A DNA stretch of 32,220 nt. It comes from Betaproteobacteria bacterium. GTDB lineage: Bacteria > Pseudomonadota > Gammaproteobacteria > Burkholderiales > Burkholderiaceae_E. Position 1 is the stretch's first letter; every line of letters starts with the position of its first letter. The DNA is taken from NCBI GenBank assembly GCA_018970865.1, contig JAGWVN010000038.1:1-32220 (forward strand). The letters are read 5' to 3'. A model generated the notes under the pieces. It did not search any database, was not told where the DNA came from, and worked only from the letters and a program-made list of their open reading frames with translations. Of the stretch, positions 8,242 to 15,796 are shown piece after piece. The position numbers and the translations under genes were made by a program.

Positions 8242-8289
8242 GCGCACTCCCCGCCCCTGCGCGGCATGCGCCGCAGGGCCGGGGGCGCT

Positions 8290-8315
8290 GGTCTGCGGTG
8301 GGCGCGCCGCAGACC
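8290..8315. terminator. Hairpin between convergent genes, candidate bidirectional terminator
   Basis: GGTCTGCGG (8290-8298) pairs perfectly with CCGCAGACC (8307-8315) across an eight-base loop. It lies in the 93-base gap between the convergent CoA-transferase and solute-receptor genes. No T-run follows on either strand, so it would be a weak or atypical intrinsic terminator. A second imperfect GC-rich hairpin lies just before it (about 8256-8277). Confidence 0.45.
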
Positions 8316-8334
8316 GATCCCCGCAGACGGTTGC

Positions 8335-9384
8335 TCAGTTCTCGAGCTTGATGCCGGCCGCCTTGATGACGCGCGCGTTGCGGGCCACCTCGGCAGCCAG
8401 GAAGGCGGCGGTGTCCTCGGGACTGCCCGAACCGGGCACCACCCCGGTGGCCTCCAGTTTCTCGCGCACCGCGGGCGTGGCCAGGATGCGGTTCACCTCG
8501 GCATTGATGCGGTTGACGATCTCGCGCGGGGTCTTCGCCGGCGCGAGAATCATCGCCCAGGTGTTGGCGATGAAGGGCACGCCGCTCTCGGCGAAGGTGG
8601 GGATGTCCGGGTAACCCGGCAGCCGCTTCTCGCTGGTCATGCCCAGCAGCTTGATCTTGCCGGCCTTGGCCTGCGGGACCATGGCCAGCGGCACATCGAA
8701 GAGCAGCTGGATCTGGCCACCGATGAGGTCGGTGAGCGCGGGCTGCGTGCCCTTGTAGGGCACCAGCTGCATCTTCAGGCCGTGGGTGGCCATGAACTGC
8801 TCCATGGCCAGATGGGCGGCCGCGCCGATGCCGCTGGAGCCGAAGTTGAACTGGCCCGGCCGGGCCTTCACATAGGCGATGAGTTCGGCGGCGTTGTTGG
8901 GCGGGAAGGCGGTGTTGGCCGCGAGGATCAGCGGGGCCACGCCGCTCAGCGCCACCGGGGCGACATCATTGACCGCGTCGAAGGCCATCTTCGCGTACAG
9001 CGAGGGATTGGCCGAATGCGCCGCGATGACCGTGGTGAGCGTGTAGCCGTCAGGGGCCGAGCGGGCCATCATCTCGACGGCGATCATGCTGTTCGCGCCC
9101 GGCTTGTAGTCGAAGAGCACCGGCTGGCCGAGCGCCCGGGCAAGCGGCTCGCCCACGGCACGGGCCATGGTGTCGGTGAAGCCGCCCGGGGTGTAGCCCA
9201 CCAGCATGCGAATCGGCTTGTTCGGCCAGCCCGCCTGGGCGCGGGCCGGCACAGCCGGCAAGGCGGCCAGGGCAGCCGCCGCGGGCAGGCCCAGCGCCAG
9301 GTCGCGCCGGCGCGCGGAACGGGGCGCGCCGGCCGCATCGTGTGGGCGGGGGGCAAGGGCGGGAATCGGTGACTTCTCTGACAT
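8335..9384 (-). CDS. Tripartite tricarboxylate transporter (Bug-type) periplasmic solute receptor
   Basis: This is a 349-residue periplasmic binding protein of the TctC/Bug family, which captures carboxylates for uptake. The N-terminus is long, with a Tat-like SARRRDLALG segment (23-32) and a hydrophobic run ending in ARAQA near 47-51. The mature part opens WPNKPIRMLVGYTPGG, which is typical of the family. DGYTL, GVAPL and the C-terminal PGSGSPED region also fit. No TctA or TctB membrane gene lies nearby, so it is an orphan receptor, common in Burkholderiales. It converges on the CoA-transferase gene, and its ligand is plausibly the acid handled by that module. This is inferred from position only. 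Confidence 0.92.
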   Translation of the reverse strand: MSEKSPIPALAPRPHDAAGAPRSARRRDLALGLPAAAALAALPAVPARAQAGWPNKPIRMLVGYTPGGFTDTMARAVGEPLARALGQPVLFDYKPGANSMIAVEMMARSAPDGYTLTTVIAAHSANPSLYAKMAFDAVNDVAPVALSGVAPLILAANTAFPPNNAAELIAYVKARPGQFNFGSSGIGAAAHLAMEQFMATHGLKMQLVPYKGTQPALTDLIGGQIQLLFDVPLAMVPQAKAGKIKLLGMTSEKRLPGYPDIPTFAESGVPFIANTWAMILAPAKTPREIVNRINAEVNRILATPAVREKLEATGVVPGSGSPEDTAAFLAAEVARNARVIKAAGIKLEN

Positions 9385-9436
9385 GGATCAACTCCGGGAC
9401 GGGAACGGCGCAGGGCGCCTGCCACAGGCGCGGCGC

Positions 9437-9442
9437 TAGAAT
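9437..9442 (+). promoter_or_regulatory. Candidate -10 element placing transcription at the next gene's ATG
   Basis: TAGAAT (four of six consensus bases) ends six bases before the A of the ATG at 9449. If used, it would give a leaderless or nearly leaderless mRNA. No Shine-Dalgarno precedes that ATG, and no good -35 hexamer is seen 17 bases upstream. Confidence 0.25.
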
Positions 9443-9448
9443 GGTGCC

Positions 9449-9925
9449 ATGAGGCCCGAGGCTGCCCCTGACACCAGCGGACCGCGCCGGGGCTTTGCCG
9501 CCCTGGCGCTGCTGGTGCTGCTGGCCTGGGCGCAGCTGCTGTGGCCCTTCCTCCACGCCCATCAGGGCCAGCCGCTGGTCACGGGCTGGCACCTCCACCT
9601 CGGTCCCGCCGCCGTCACTGCGCGGCCAGCCATGGCCGAGCCCTTGCTCGCCGCGTCGCCGGCGCTCAGTCTCGCTGCGCGGCACCCTCCCCATGGCCCG
9701 GAGTCGGCCGAGATCGGTCCCGGCGCGGGTCTGCCTGGCGGTCGCGGCCTGCCCGCGGGCGCCGACAGCGCGCTCGCGCCGTTCCGGGTCCTGCCGGCGC
9801 CCTCAGACCGGATCGCCGCGGCGACCCTGGCCAGGCTCGCCGGGCCCACTGGCCCCGTCGCTCGCCGTCATCATGCCGCGGGCCTGCCCGCGCAGCCTCA
9901 CGCGCCGCCCGCCGCGCGCGTCTGA
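9449..9925 (+). CDS. Small membrane-anchored or exported protein with scattered histidines
   Basis: This is a 158-residue protein of no family I recognise. A hydrophobic segment at about 16-34 is either an uncleaved anchor or a signal peptide. The rest is Ala/Pro/Gly-rich and predicted periplasmic. It has nine histidines, several paired (HAH at 36-38, HLH at 48-50, HH at 141-142), which could bind a metal. It precedes the membrane-fusion protein by 84 bases on the same strand. Position and histidines recall small periplasmic proteins such as CzcI in metal-efflux operons, but no homology is claimed. Two other overlapping open frames exist here; this one has the membrane segment and lies in the same frame as the downstream gene. 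Confidence 0.5.
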   Translation: MRPEAAPDTSGPRRGFAALALLVLLAWAQLLWPFLHAHQGQPLVTGWHLHLGPAAVTARPAMAEPLLAASPALSLAARHPPHGPESAEIGPGAGLPGGRGLPAGADSALAPFRVLPAPSDRIAAATLARLAGPTGPVARRHHAAGLPAQPHAPPAARV

Positions 9926-10009
9926 CGCCCCGTGAGGACCGCGCCCGCCGCGGTCCGATCCGACGACGCCGTGCGCGCCGCCGTCCTGCGGCGCGCGGAG
10001 ATCGCTGCC

Positions 10010-11092
10010 ATGGCCCGATTCCCTCTGCACTGTCTGGCAGGCCCCCTGCTGGCCCTCGCCCTGCCCTGCCTCGCCGCCGAACCCCGTCTGATCGCGATCG
10101 ACGCCGTGCAGCAGGCCGCGCTGGGTCTGCGCCATGCGCCGGTGGCCATGGCCCGAGAAGCAGTGATCAGTCTGCCCGGCAGCGTGGTGGTGCCGCCCGC
10201 GCGCCAGGTGGTGGTGGCCACGCCCCTGCCGGGCCTGCTCACCGAGCTGACCGTGTCGGTGGGTGACCGCGTGCGGGCCGGCGAGGTGCTGGCCCGGCTG
10301 AGCAGCCCGGCCCTGCTCGAGCTGCAGCGCTCATACACCGCCGCCCAGGCCCAGCACGCGCTGGCCGCCGACGCGCTCGCCCGCGACCAGCGGCTGCACG
10401 ACGAAGGCGTGATCGCGCAGGCCCGGCTGATCGCCAGCCGCAGCCGGCTGCAGGAGGCACAGGCGCTGCTCGATGAGCGGCGCGGTCAGCTGCGCCTGGC
10501 CGGCGTGGCGCCCGACGCGCCGACCCAGCCCGGAGGCGGCCTGGCCAGCGTGGCCGCCCCGGTGGCGGGCGTGGTGCTCGAGACCCTCGCGGCGCGCGGC
10601 GAACGCCTGGAGGCCGCCGCGCCGCTGCTGCGCCTGGCCCAGCCCGGCGAACTCTGGCTGGAACTGCAGGCCACCCCGGAGCGGGCCGCGCAGATCGCGC
10701 CCGGCCAGCGGGTGAGCTGGCCCGAGCGCGAGCTGCGCGCGCGCGTGATATCGGTGGGCGCGGCGGTGGGCGCGGGTCAGACCGTGAGCGTGAGGGCGCT
10801 GATCGAGCAGGGCGCGGCCCGGGTGCGGCCCGGCGAACTGCTGCAGGCGCGGCTCAGCCTCGGTCTGCCGCGGCAGGCCGCCTGGCGGGTGCCGCTCGCC
10901 GCGCTGGCGCGGCTGGGCGGACGCGACCTGGTCTTCGCGATGCGGCCCGGCGGCGTGATCGCGCTGCCGGTCACGGTGCATGGCCGCGATGACGAGTCGG
11001 CGATGGTCGAAGCCGCCCTGAACGCGCAGGACCGGGTGGCGGTGAGCGCGATCGCGGCGCTCAAGGCCCTGGCCGCGGAGGCTGCGCCGTGA
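10010..11092 (+). CDS. RND efflux periplasmic adaptor (membrane-fusion protein)
   Basis: This is a 360-residue adaptor linking the inner-membrane pump to an outer-membrane channel. A signal peptide of about 22 residues (MARFPLHCLAGPLLALALPC) opens it. Lipoyl/barrel-sandwich halves follow: VVVATPLPGLLTELTVSVGDRV, then APVAGVVLETLAARGERL. An alpha-helical hairpin rich in Ala, Gln and Arg lies between them. The ATG at 10010, with GGAG nine bases upstream, is preferred over a GTG at 9932, because it starts directly at the signal peptide. The last four bases overlap the pump gene's GTG (GTGA). It is CzcB/CusB-like in general; the substrate is not determined. Confidence 0.9.
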   Translation: MARFPLHCLAGPLLALALPCLAAEPRLIAIDAVQQAALGLRHAPVAMAREAVISLPGSVVVPPARQVVVATPLPGLLTELTVSVGDRVRAGEVLARLSSPALLELQRSYTAAQAQHALAADALARDQRLHDEGVIAQARLIASRSRLQEAQALLDERRGQLRLAGVAPDAPTQPGGGLASVAAPVAGVVLETLAARGERLEAAAPLLRLAQPGELWLELQATPERAAQIAPGQRVSWPERELRARVISVGAAVGAGQTVSVRALIEQGAARVRPGELLQARLSLGLPRQAAWRVPLAALARLGGRDLVFAMRPGGVIALPVTVHGRDDESAMVEAALNAQDRVAVSAIAALKALAAEAAP

Positions 11093-14000
11093 GCGGCTGG
11101 CTGGTCGGGCTGTCGCTGCGGCAGCCGCTGCTGGTGATCGCCTTCACGCTGGCGCTGATCGCCGGCGGCTGGTCGGCCTGGCGGGAGCTGCCGATCGACG
11201 CGTTCCCGGATGTCTCCTCCACCCAGGTGAAGGTGATCATCAAGGCGCCGGGCATGACCCCGGAGGAGATCGAGCAGCGCATCACCACGCCGATCGAGCT
11301 CGAGATGCTGGGCATCCCGCGCAAGCGGCTGGTGCGCTCGGTCTCGAAGTACGCCATCGCCGACATCACCGTCGATTTCGACGAAGGCACCGATGTCTAC
11401 TGGGCTCGCCAGCAGGTGGCCGAGCGCCTGGGCGGCCTGATGCGCGAACTGCCGCCGGGCGCCTCGGGCGGCCTCGCGCCGCTCACCACGCCGCTGGGCG
11501 AGATGGTGATGTTCACGCTCGAGAGCGACCGCCACAGCCTGCAGGAGCGACGCACCGTGCTCGACTGGACGATCCGCCCGGCGCTGCGCACCCTGCCCGG
11601 CGTGGCCGATGTGAATGCCCTGGGTGGCGAGGTGCGCAGCCTCGAGGTGGTGCCCGATCCGGCCCTGCTCAATGCCCGCGGCATCACGCTGGACGCGCTG
11701 CGCCAGGCCATTCTCGCGAACAACCGCAACGACGGCGCCGGTCGCCTGGTCGATGGCGAGGATGCGCTGCTGGTGCGGGTCGAGGGCAGCGTGCGCACCG
11801 CCGATGACCTTCGCCAGACGGTGGTGCGCGCCGGGCCCGGCGCGCCGGTTCGCATCGCCGATGTCGCCGCGGTGCGCGCGGGCAATGCCACCCGCTACGG
11901 CACGGTCACCGCCGATGGCCGCGGCGAGACCGTGCAGGGCCTGGTGCTCGGGCTGCGCGGCGCCAATGCCCGCGAGGTGGTGCGCGGCGTGCGCGAGCGC
12001 CTCGATCAGCTCGCCCCCACCCTGCCGGAGGGCATGACCCTGCGGGTCTTCCTCGACCGCACCGAGCTGATCGACCGCGCGGTGGGCACGGTGGCGCGCG
12101 CCCTGGCCGAGGCCGTGGTGCTGGTGCTGGGCGTGCTGGTGCTGCTGCTGGGCAATCTGCGCGCGGCGCTGGTGGTGGCGATCAGCCTGCCCCTGTCGAT
12201 TCTGGCGGCGATGCTGCTGATGCGCTGGGCTGGGCTCTCGGCCAACCTGATGAGCCTGGGCGGTCTGGCCATCGGCATCGGCCTGCTGGTGGATGCCGCG
12301 GTGGTGGTCGTGGAGCACGCCGCCACCCGGCTGGCGCAGGCCGGGCCCGAGGCCGGCCGCGCCACGATCGTGCGCGAGGCGGTGGCCGAGGTGGCCACGC
12401 CGGTGGTGGCCGGCATCGCGATCATCGCGGTGGTGTTCCTGCCCCTGCTCACCCTGGAAGGCCTGGAGGGCAAGCTCTTCAGCCCGGTGGCGCTGACCAT
12501 CGTGTTCGCCCTGACGGGGTCGCTCGCGCTCGCCTTCACGCTGGTGCCGGCGCTGTGCGTGGCGCTGCTGCGACCGGGAGCCCATGCCGAGCCCTGGCTG
12601 GTGGCGCGCTGCCGCGCGGGCTACGCCCGGCTGCTCGACGCGGTGCTTGCCCGGCCGCTGCCGGTGATTGCGCTGGCCCTGGGCCTGCTTGCGGGCGCGG
12701 CGGCGGTGCTGCCCACGATCGGCCGCAGCTTCATGCCCACGCTCGACGAGGGCAGCCTGATCGTGCAGCTGCAGAAGTCCACCTCGATCAGCCTCGAGGA
12801 GAGCGCCGCCACCGACCTGCGCATCCAGCAGGCGCTGCTTGCCGAGATCCCGGAGATCACCGCGGTGATCTCGCGCGCCGGCTCCGATGACCTCGGCCTC
12901 GACCCCATGGGCCTGAACGAATCCGACCTGTTCCTGGTGCTGGCCCCGCGCGATCGCTGGCGCGGCGACAAGACGGCGCTGCAGGATGCCATCCGCGCGG
13001 TGCTGCAGCGCTTCCCGGGCGTGGCGCACGGCTTCACCCAGCCGATCGAGATGCGGGTGTCGGAGATGCTCACCGGGAGCCGGGGCGACCTCGCCCTCAA
13101 GGTCTTCGGCCCGGAGCTGGCCGCCAACCAGGCGCTGGCCCAGCGCATCGCCGAACGGCTGCGCGGGCTGCCCGGTGCGCGCGATGTGATGACCGCGCGG
13201 CATGAAGGCCTGCGCTACCTGTCGGTGCGCATCGACCGGAGCGCGGCCGGCCGGGCCGGCTTCACGGTGGACGCGCTGCAGGACCGGCTGCGGGCCCAGC
13301 TCGAGGGCGAGCCGGTGGGGCTGGTGCTGGAGTCGGGGCGACGGGTGCCGCTGCTGCTGCGTGGCGCCGACGACATCCGCGGCTCGCCACAGGCCTTCAC
13401 CGAGCTCTCGCTCACCGCGCCCGATGGACATGTCTGGCCGATCGGCCGGCTGGCCCGGCTGGAGCAGACCGAGGGTCCGGTGCGCATCGACCACGAGAAC
13501 GCCAGCCGGTTCTCGATGGTGCAGGTGGCCGTCGAGGGACGCGACCTCGCCGGCTTCGTGCAGGAGGCGCAGGCGCTGGTCGCCCGCGAGGAGCGGCTGG
13601 CGCCCGGCATGCGGCTGCTGTGGGGGGGGCAGTTCGAGAACCAGCAGCGCGCCACCGCGCGGCTGGCCATCGTGCTGCCGGTCTCGCTCGGCCTGATCTT
13701 CCTGCTGCTGGTGCTCAGCCTGGGATCGATGCGCCAGGCGCTGCTGGTGCTCGCCAATGTGCCCTTCGCCGCGGTGGGCGGCGTGCTGGCGCTGCGGATC
13801 AGCGGCGAATACCTGTCGGTGCCGGCCTCGGTGGGATTCATCGCGCTGCTGGGCATCGCGGTGCTCAACGGCCTGGTGATGATCACCCAGTTCAACCAGC
13901 TGCTCGCCGAGGGCCTGCCGCTGAGCGCGAGCGTGCGCGAGGGCGCGCTGCGCCGCCTGCGGCCGGTGCTCATGACCGCGGCGATCACCGCGCTGGGCAT

Positions 14001-14187
14001 GGTGCCGCTGCTGCTGGCCACCGGCCCTGGCTCGGAGATCCAGAGGCCGCTGGCGGTGGTGGTCACCGGCGGGCTGGTCAGCGCCACCCTGCTCACCCTG
14101 GTGCTGATGCCCATGCTGTTCGCACGATTCGGCGTGGCGCGCTCCGGCTCCGGGTCGGGCGGCAAGCCTCGCGCCGACGCGCCCTGA
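11089..14187 (+). CDS. RND efflux pump, heavy-metal (CzcA/CusA) type
   Basis: This is a 1032-residue proton-driven inner-membrane pump. Two homologous halves each start with a membrane helix and a large periplasmic loop. The opening LPIDAFPDVSSTQVKVIIKAPGM is typical of the metal (HME) branch, as are QPIEMRVSEMLTGSRGD and RLRPVLMTAAITALGMVPLLLATGPGSEIQRPL. In helix 4 the proton-relay Asp402 and Glu409 are kept in VDAAVVVVEH. The first Asp of the CzcA DFG motif is Gly396, and the usual EN is EH. The GTG start overlaps the adaptor stop by four bases, with GGAGG seven bases upstream. No outer-membrane factor gene is present, so a TolC-like partner must be encoded elsewhere. A cation substrate is likely, but which one is unknown. 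Confidence 0.92.
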   Translation: MSGWLVGLSLRQPLLVIAFTLALIAGGWSAWRELPIDAFPDVSSTQVKVIIKAPGMTPEEIEQRITTPIELEMLGIPRKRLVRSVSKYAIADITVDFDEGTDVYWARQQVAERLGGLMRELPPGASGGLAPLTTPLGEMVMFTLESDRHSLQERRTVLDWTIRPALRTLPGVADVNALGGEVRSLEVVPDPALLNARGITLDALRQAILANNRNDGAGRLVDGEDALLVRVEGSVRTADDLRQTVVRAGPGAPVRIADVAAVRAGNATRYGTVTADGRGETVQGLVLGLRGANAREVVRGVRERLDQLAPTLPEGMTLRVFLDRTELIDRAVGTVARALAEAVVLVLGVLVLLLGNLRAALVVAISLPLSILAAMLLMRWAGLSANLMSLGGLAIGIGLLVDAAVVVVEHAATRLAQAGPEAGRATIVREAVAEVATPVVAGIAIIAVVFLPLLTLEGLEGKLFSPVALTIVFALTGSLALAFTLVPALCVALLRPGAHAEPWLVARCRAGYARLLDAVLARPLPVIALALGLLAGAAAVLPTIGRSFMPTLDEGSLIVQLQKSTSISLEESAATDLRIQQALLAEIPEITAVISRAGSDDLGLDPMGLNESDLFLVLAPRDRWRGDKTALQDAIRAVLQRFPGVAHGFTQPIEMRVSEMLTGSRGDLALKVFGPELAANQALAQRIAERLRGLPGARDVMTARHEGLRYLSVRIDRSAAGRAGFTVDALQDRLRAQLEGEPVGLVLESGRRVPLLLRGADDIRGSPQAFTELSLTAPDGHVWPIGRLARLEQTEGPVRIDHENASRFSMVQVAVEGRDLAGFVQEAQALVAREERLAPGMRLLWGGQFENQQRATARLAIVLPVSLGLIFLLLVLSLGSMRQALLVLANVPFAAVGGVLALRISGEYLSVPASVGFIALLGIAVLNGLVMITQFNQLLAEGLPLSASVREGALRRLRPVLMTAAITALGMVPLLLATGPGSEIQRPLAVVVTGGLVSATLLTLVLMPMLFARFGVARSGSGSGGKPRADAP

Positions 14188-14238
14188 GCATCGCCAGGAA
14201 CACGGCAGTCTCTGCGCGGCACGCGCTGGGGCTTTCGC

Positions 14239-14256
14239 CTCGGCCAGGAGGCCGAG
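14239..14256 (+). terminator. GC-rich hairpin after the RND gene
   Basis: CTCGGCC and GGCCGAG form a perfect seven-base-pair stem with an AGGA loop, 51 bases after the pump stop. No T-tract follows. The rest of the 240 bases between the pump and the nuclease start shows no confident gene or promoter. The nuclease frame is open from 14272, so part of this space may be its N-terminus. Confidence 0.35.
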
Positions 14257-14427
14257 CCGCGGGCGCACCTGATGCGACTGCCGCGGCTTATGCTGGACGG
14301 CATGAGCTTCCGCAACGCGCGCTCGTGGCGCTTCCTTCAACGGCCCTCGCAAGGGCACGCACCCTGGACGTCGCCGTGGCTCCTGGCGGGCGCGGGCGAA
14401 GGCGCAGGCACGGACGCGGACGCGGGC

Positions 14428-14979
14428 ATGGGAACGAGCGCCGCCGCATCACGCCCTGCGCCGCTGCGCCGGCTTGCGTGCGCGCTGGCCAGCATCGCGC
14501 TGATCGCCGCCTGCGGCCGGCGCCTGCACGAGGCCGAGCCCGCCGATGCCCCCGGCCGGCCGCGGCTTGACGGCGTGGCCGATGGCGACTCCTTCTGGCT
14601 GCGCGGCGCCGGCGGCGAGCGCATCGCGGTGCGGGTGGCCGGCATCGACGCGCCCGAGAAAGACCAGCCGCATGCCGACGAGGCCCGCGAGGCGCTCGCC
14701 CGCCTGCTCGCCGCGCCCGGCCTGGTGGTGGAGCCCTTCAAGACCGACCCCTATGGCAGGCAGGTGGCCCGGGTGCGCGCCGGCGGCCAGGATGTCGCGC
14801 TGGCCATGGTCAGGGCCGGGCTGGCCTGGCACTTCGTGCGCTATGCCGCCGACCAGACCGCGGCGGAACGCGAGCAGTACGCCCGCGCTGAACGTGAGGC
14901 CCGCGCGGCGCGGCGCGGCCTGTGGGCCGACCCGCATCCGCAGCCGCCCTGGGCCCACCGCCAGCGTCAGCGGCCCTGA
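14428..14979 (+). CDS. Thermonuclease-family (SNase-like) lipoprotein
   Basis: This is a 183-residue predicted Ca2+-dependent phosphodiesterase of the staphylococcal nuclease fold, anchored in the envelope. The start at 14428 gives a basic N-terminus, a hydrophobic run and a lipobox-like IAAC with Cys29. The frame is open to ATG at 14272, so a longer form cannot be excluded. Catalytic residues all appear present: DGDS (52-55), the Arg69 to Asp74 to Glu77 run in RVAGIDAPE, and Arg111 in DPYGR. The family's GLAW and RRGLWADP segments follow. It probably degrades nucleic acid outside the cytoplasm. It converges on rlmB, with its stop inside the first of three tandem repeats. Confidence 0.85.
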   Translation: MGTSAAASRPAPLRRLACALASIALIAACGRRLHEAEPADAPGRPRLDGVADGDSFWLRGAGGERIAVRVAGIDAPEKDQPHADEAREALARLLAAPGLVVEPFKTDPYGRQVARVRAGGQDVALAMVRAGLAWHFVRYAADQTAAEREQYARAEREARAARRGLWADPHPQPPWAHRQRQRP

Positions 14980-15049
14980 GCCTCGCTGCTCAAGCCAGCG
15001 GCCCTGAGCCCGGTTGCCCGCGTCAGCGGCCCTGAGCCCCGTTGCCGTC
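14966..15049. repeat. Three tandem 28-bp repeat units at a convergent gene junction
   Basis: The core CAGCGGCCCTGAGCC occurs identically at 14968, 14996 and 15024, an exact 28-base period. Flanks are partly conserved, and units 2 and 3 are most alike (GAGCCC-GTTGCC). Unit 1 supplies the nuclease stop (TGA 14977-14979, plus). Unit 3 supplies the rlmB stop (TCA 15023-15025, minus). Confidence 0.9.
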
Positions 15050-15796
15050 GGCCAGTCGCCGGCGCAGCGTCTCGTAGAGCACCACGCCGGCGGCCACCGA
15101 CACATTCAGGCTCGACACCCGGCCCACCATCGGGATGCTCACCAGCGCATCGCAGCGCTCGCGGGTGAGGCGGCGCAGACCCTTGCCTTCGGCGCCGAGC
15201 ACCCAGGCCACCGCCGGCGGGATGTCGGCCTCGAACACCGTGGCATCCGTGCCATCGGCCGTGCCGATCACGGTGATGCCGCGCTCCTGAAGTTCATCGA
15301 TGGTGCGGGCAAGGTTGGTCACCATCAGGTAGGGCACGCTCTCGGCCGCACCCGAGGCGGTCTGCACCGCGGCCTCGGTGAGCGGGCAGGCATGGTCCCT
15401 GGGCGCGATCACCGCGTGCACGCCGGCGCCATCGGCCACCCGCAGGCAGGCGCCGAGGTTGCGCGGATCGGTCACGCCATCGAGCAGCAGCAGGAGCGGC
15501 GAGGCCTGGGCATCGAGCACCGCCTCGAGGCTCTCGGCCAGCGGCGCGGCGGCCTGCGCGCGCAGCACCACGCCCTGATGCCGGCGCCCCGGGCACAGCG
15601 CCTCGATGCGGGCCATGTCTTCGGCCACCACCGGCACGCCCAGCGCGCGGGCGCGCTCGAGCAGCTCGCGCATGCGGGCGTCGCCGCGGCGTTGCGCGAC
15701 ATGCAGCGAGAGCAGCCCGCCACCGCCGCGGGCCAGCCGCGCGGCCACGGCGTGAAAGCCCCAGAGCAGCGCGCCGGCGCTGTCGGCGGCGCTCAT
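15023..15796 (-). CDS. rlmB: 23S rRNA (guanosine-2'-O-)-methyltransferase RlmB (SpoU family)
   Basis: This is a 257-residue SPOUT methyltransferase that 2'-O-methylates G2251 of 23S rRNA (E. coli numbering) with SAM. An N-terminal substrate-binding domain (about 8-80) begins LLWGFHAVAARL. Motif 1 is DPRNLGACLRVADGAG with Asn113 and Arg119. Motif 2 is WVLGAEGKGLRRL with Glu203, and motif 3 is IPMVGRVSSLNVSVAAG with Asn231. The C-terminal trefoil-knot half is complete. The ATG at 15796 overlaps the rnr stop by four bases (ATGA). The open frame further upstream is only the shadow of rnr. The rnr-rlmB pair is the usual neighbour order. Confidence 0.95.
   Translation of the reverse strand: MSAADSAGALLWGFHAVAARLARGGGGLLSLHVAQRRGDARMRELLERARALGVPVVAEDMARIEALCPGRRHQGVVLRAQAAAPLAESLEAVLDAQASPLLLLLDGVTDPRNLGACLRVADGAGVHAVIAPRDHACPLTEAAVQTASGAAESVPYLMVTNLARTIDELQERGITVIGTADGTDATVFEADIPPAVAWVLGAEGKGLRRLTRERCDALVSIPMVGRVSSLNVSVAAGVVLYETLRRRLADGNGAQGR

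Noticed and set aside
9541-10266. A 241-codon Arg/Pro/Ala-rich open frame overlapping the small histidine protein and adaptor
   Set aside because: It has no membrane segment or domain and runs out of frame into the adaptor gene, whose frame is clearly coding.
13622-13629. A run of eight G in the pump gene, a possible frameshift or slippage site
   Set aside because: The frame reads WGGQFENQQ through the run and continues into conserved RND sequence, so no shift is needed or indicated.
10777-14358. A nearly 1200-codon open frame antisense to the RND pump, rich in His, Gln, Arg and Gly
   Set aside because: It is a shadow of high-GC coding on the plus strand, lacks any domain, and overlaps a gene with clear RND motifs.
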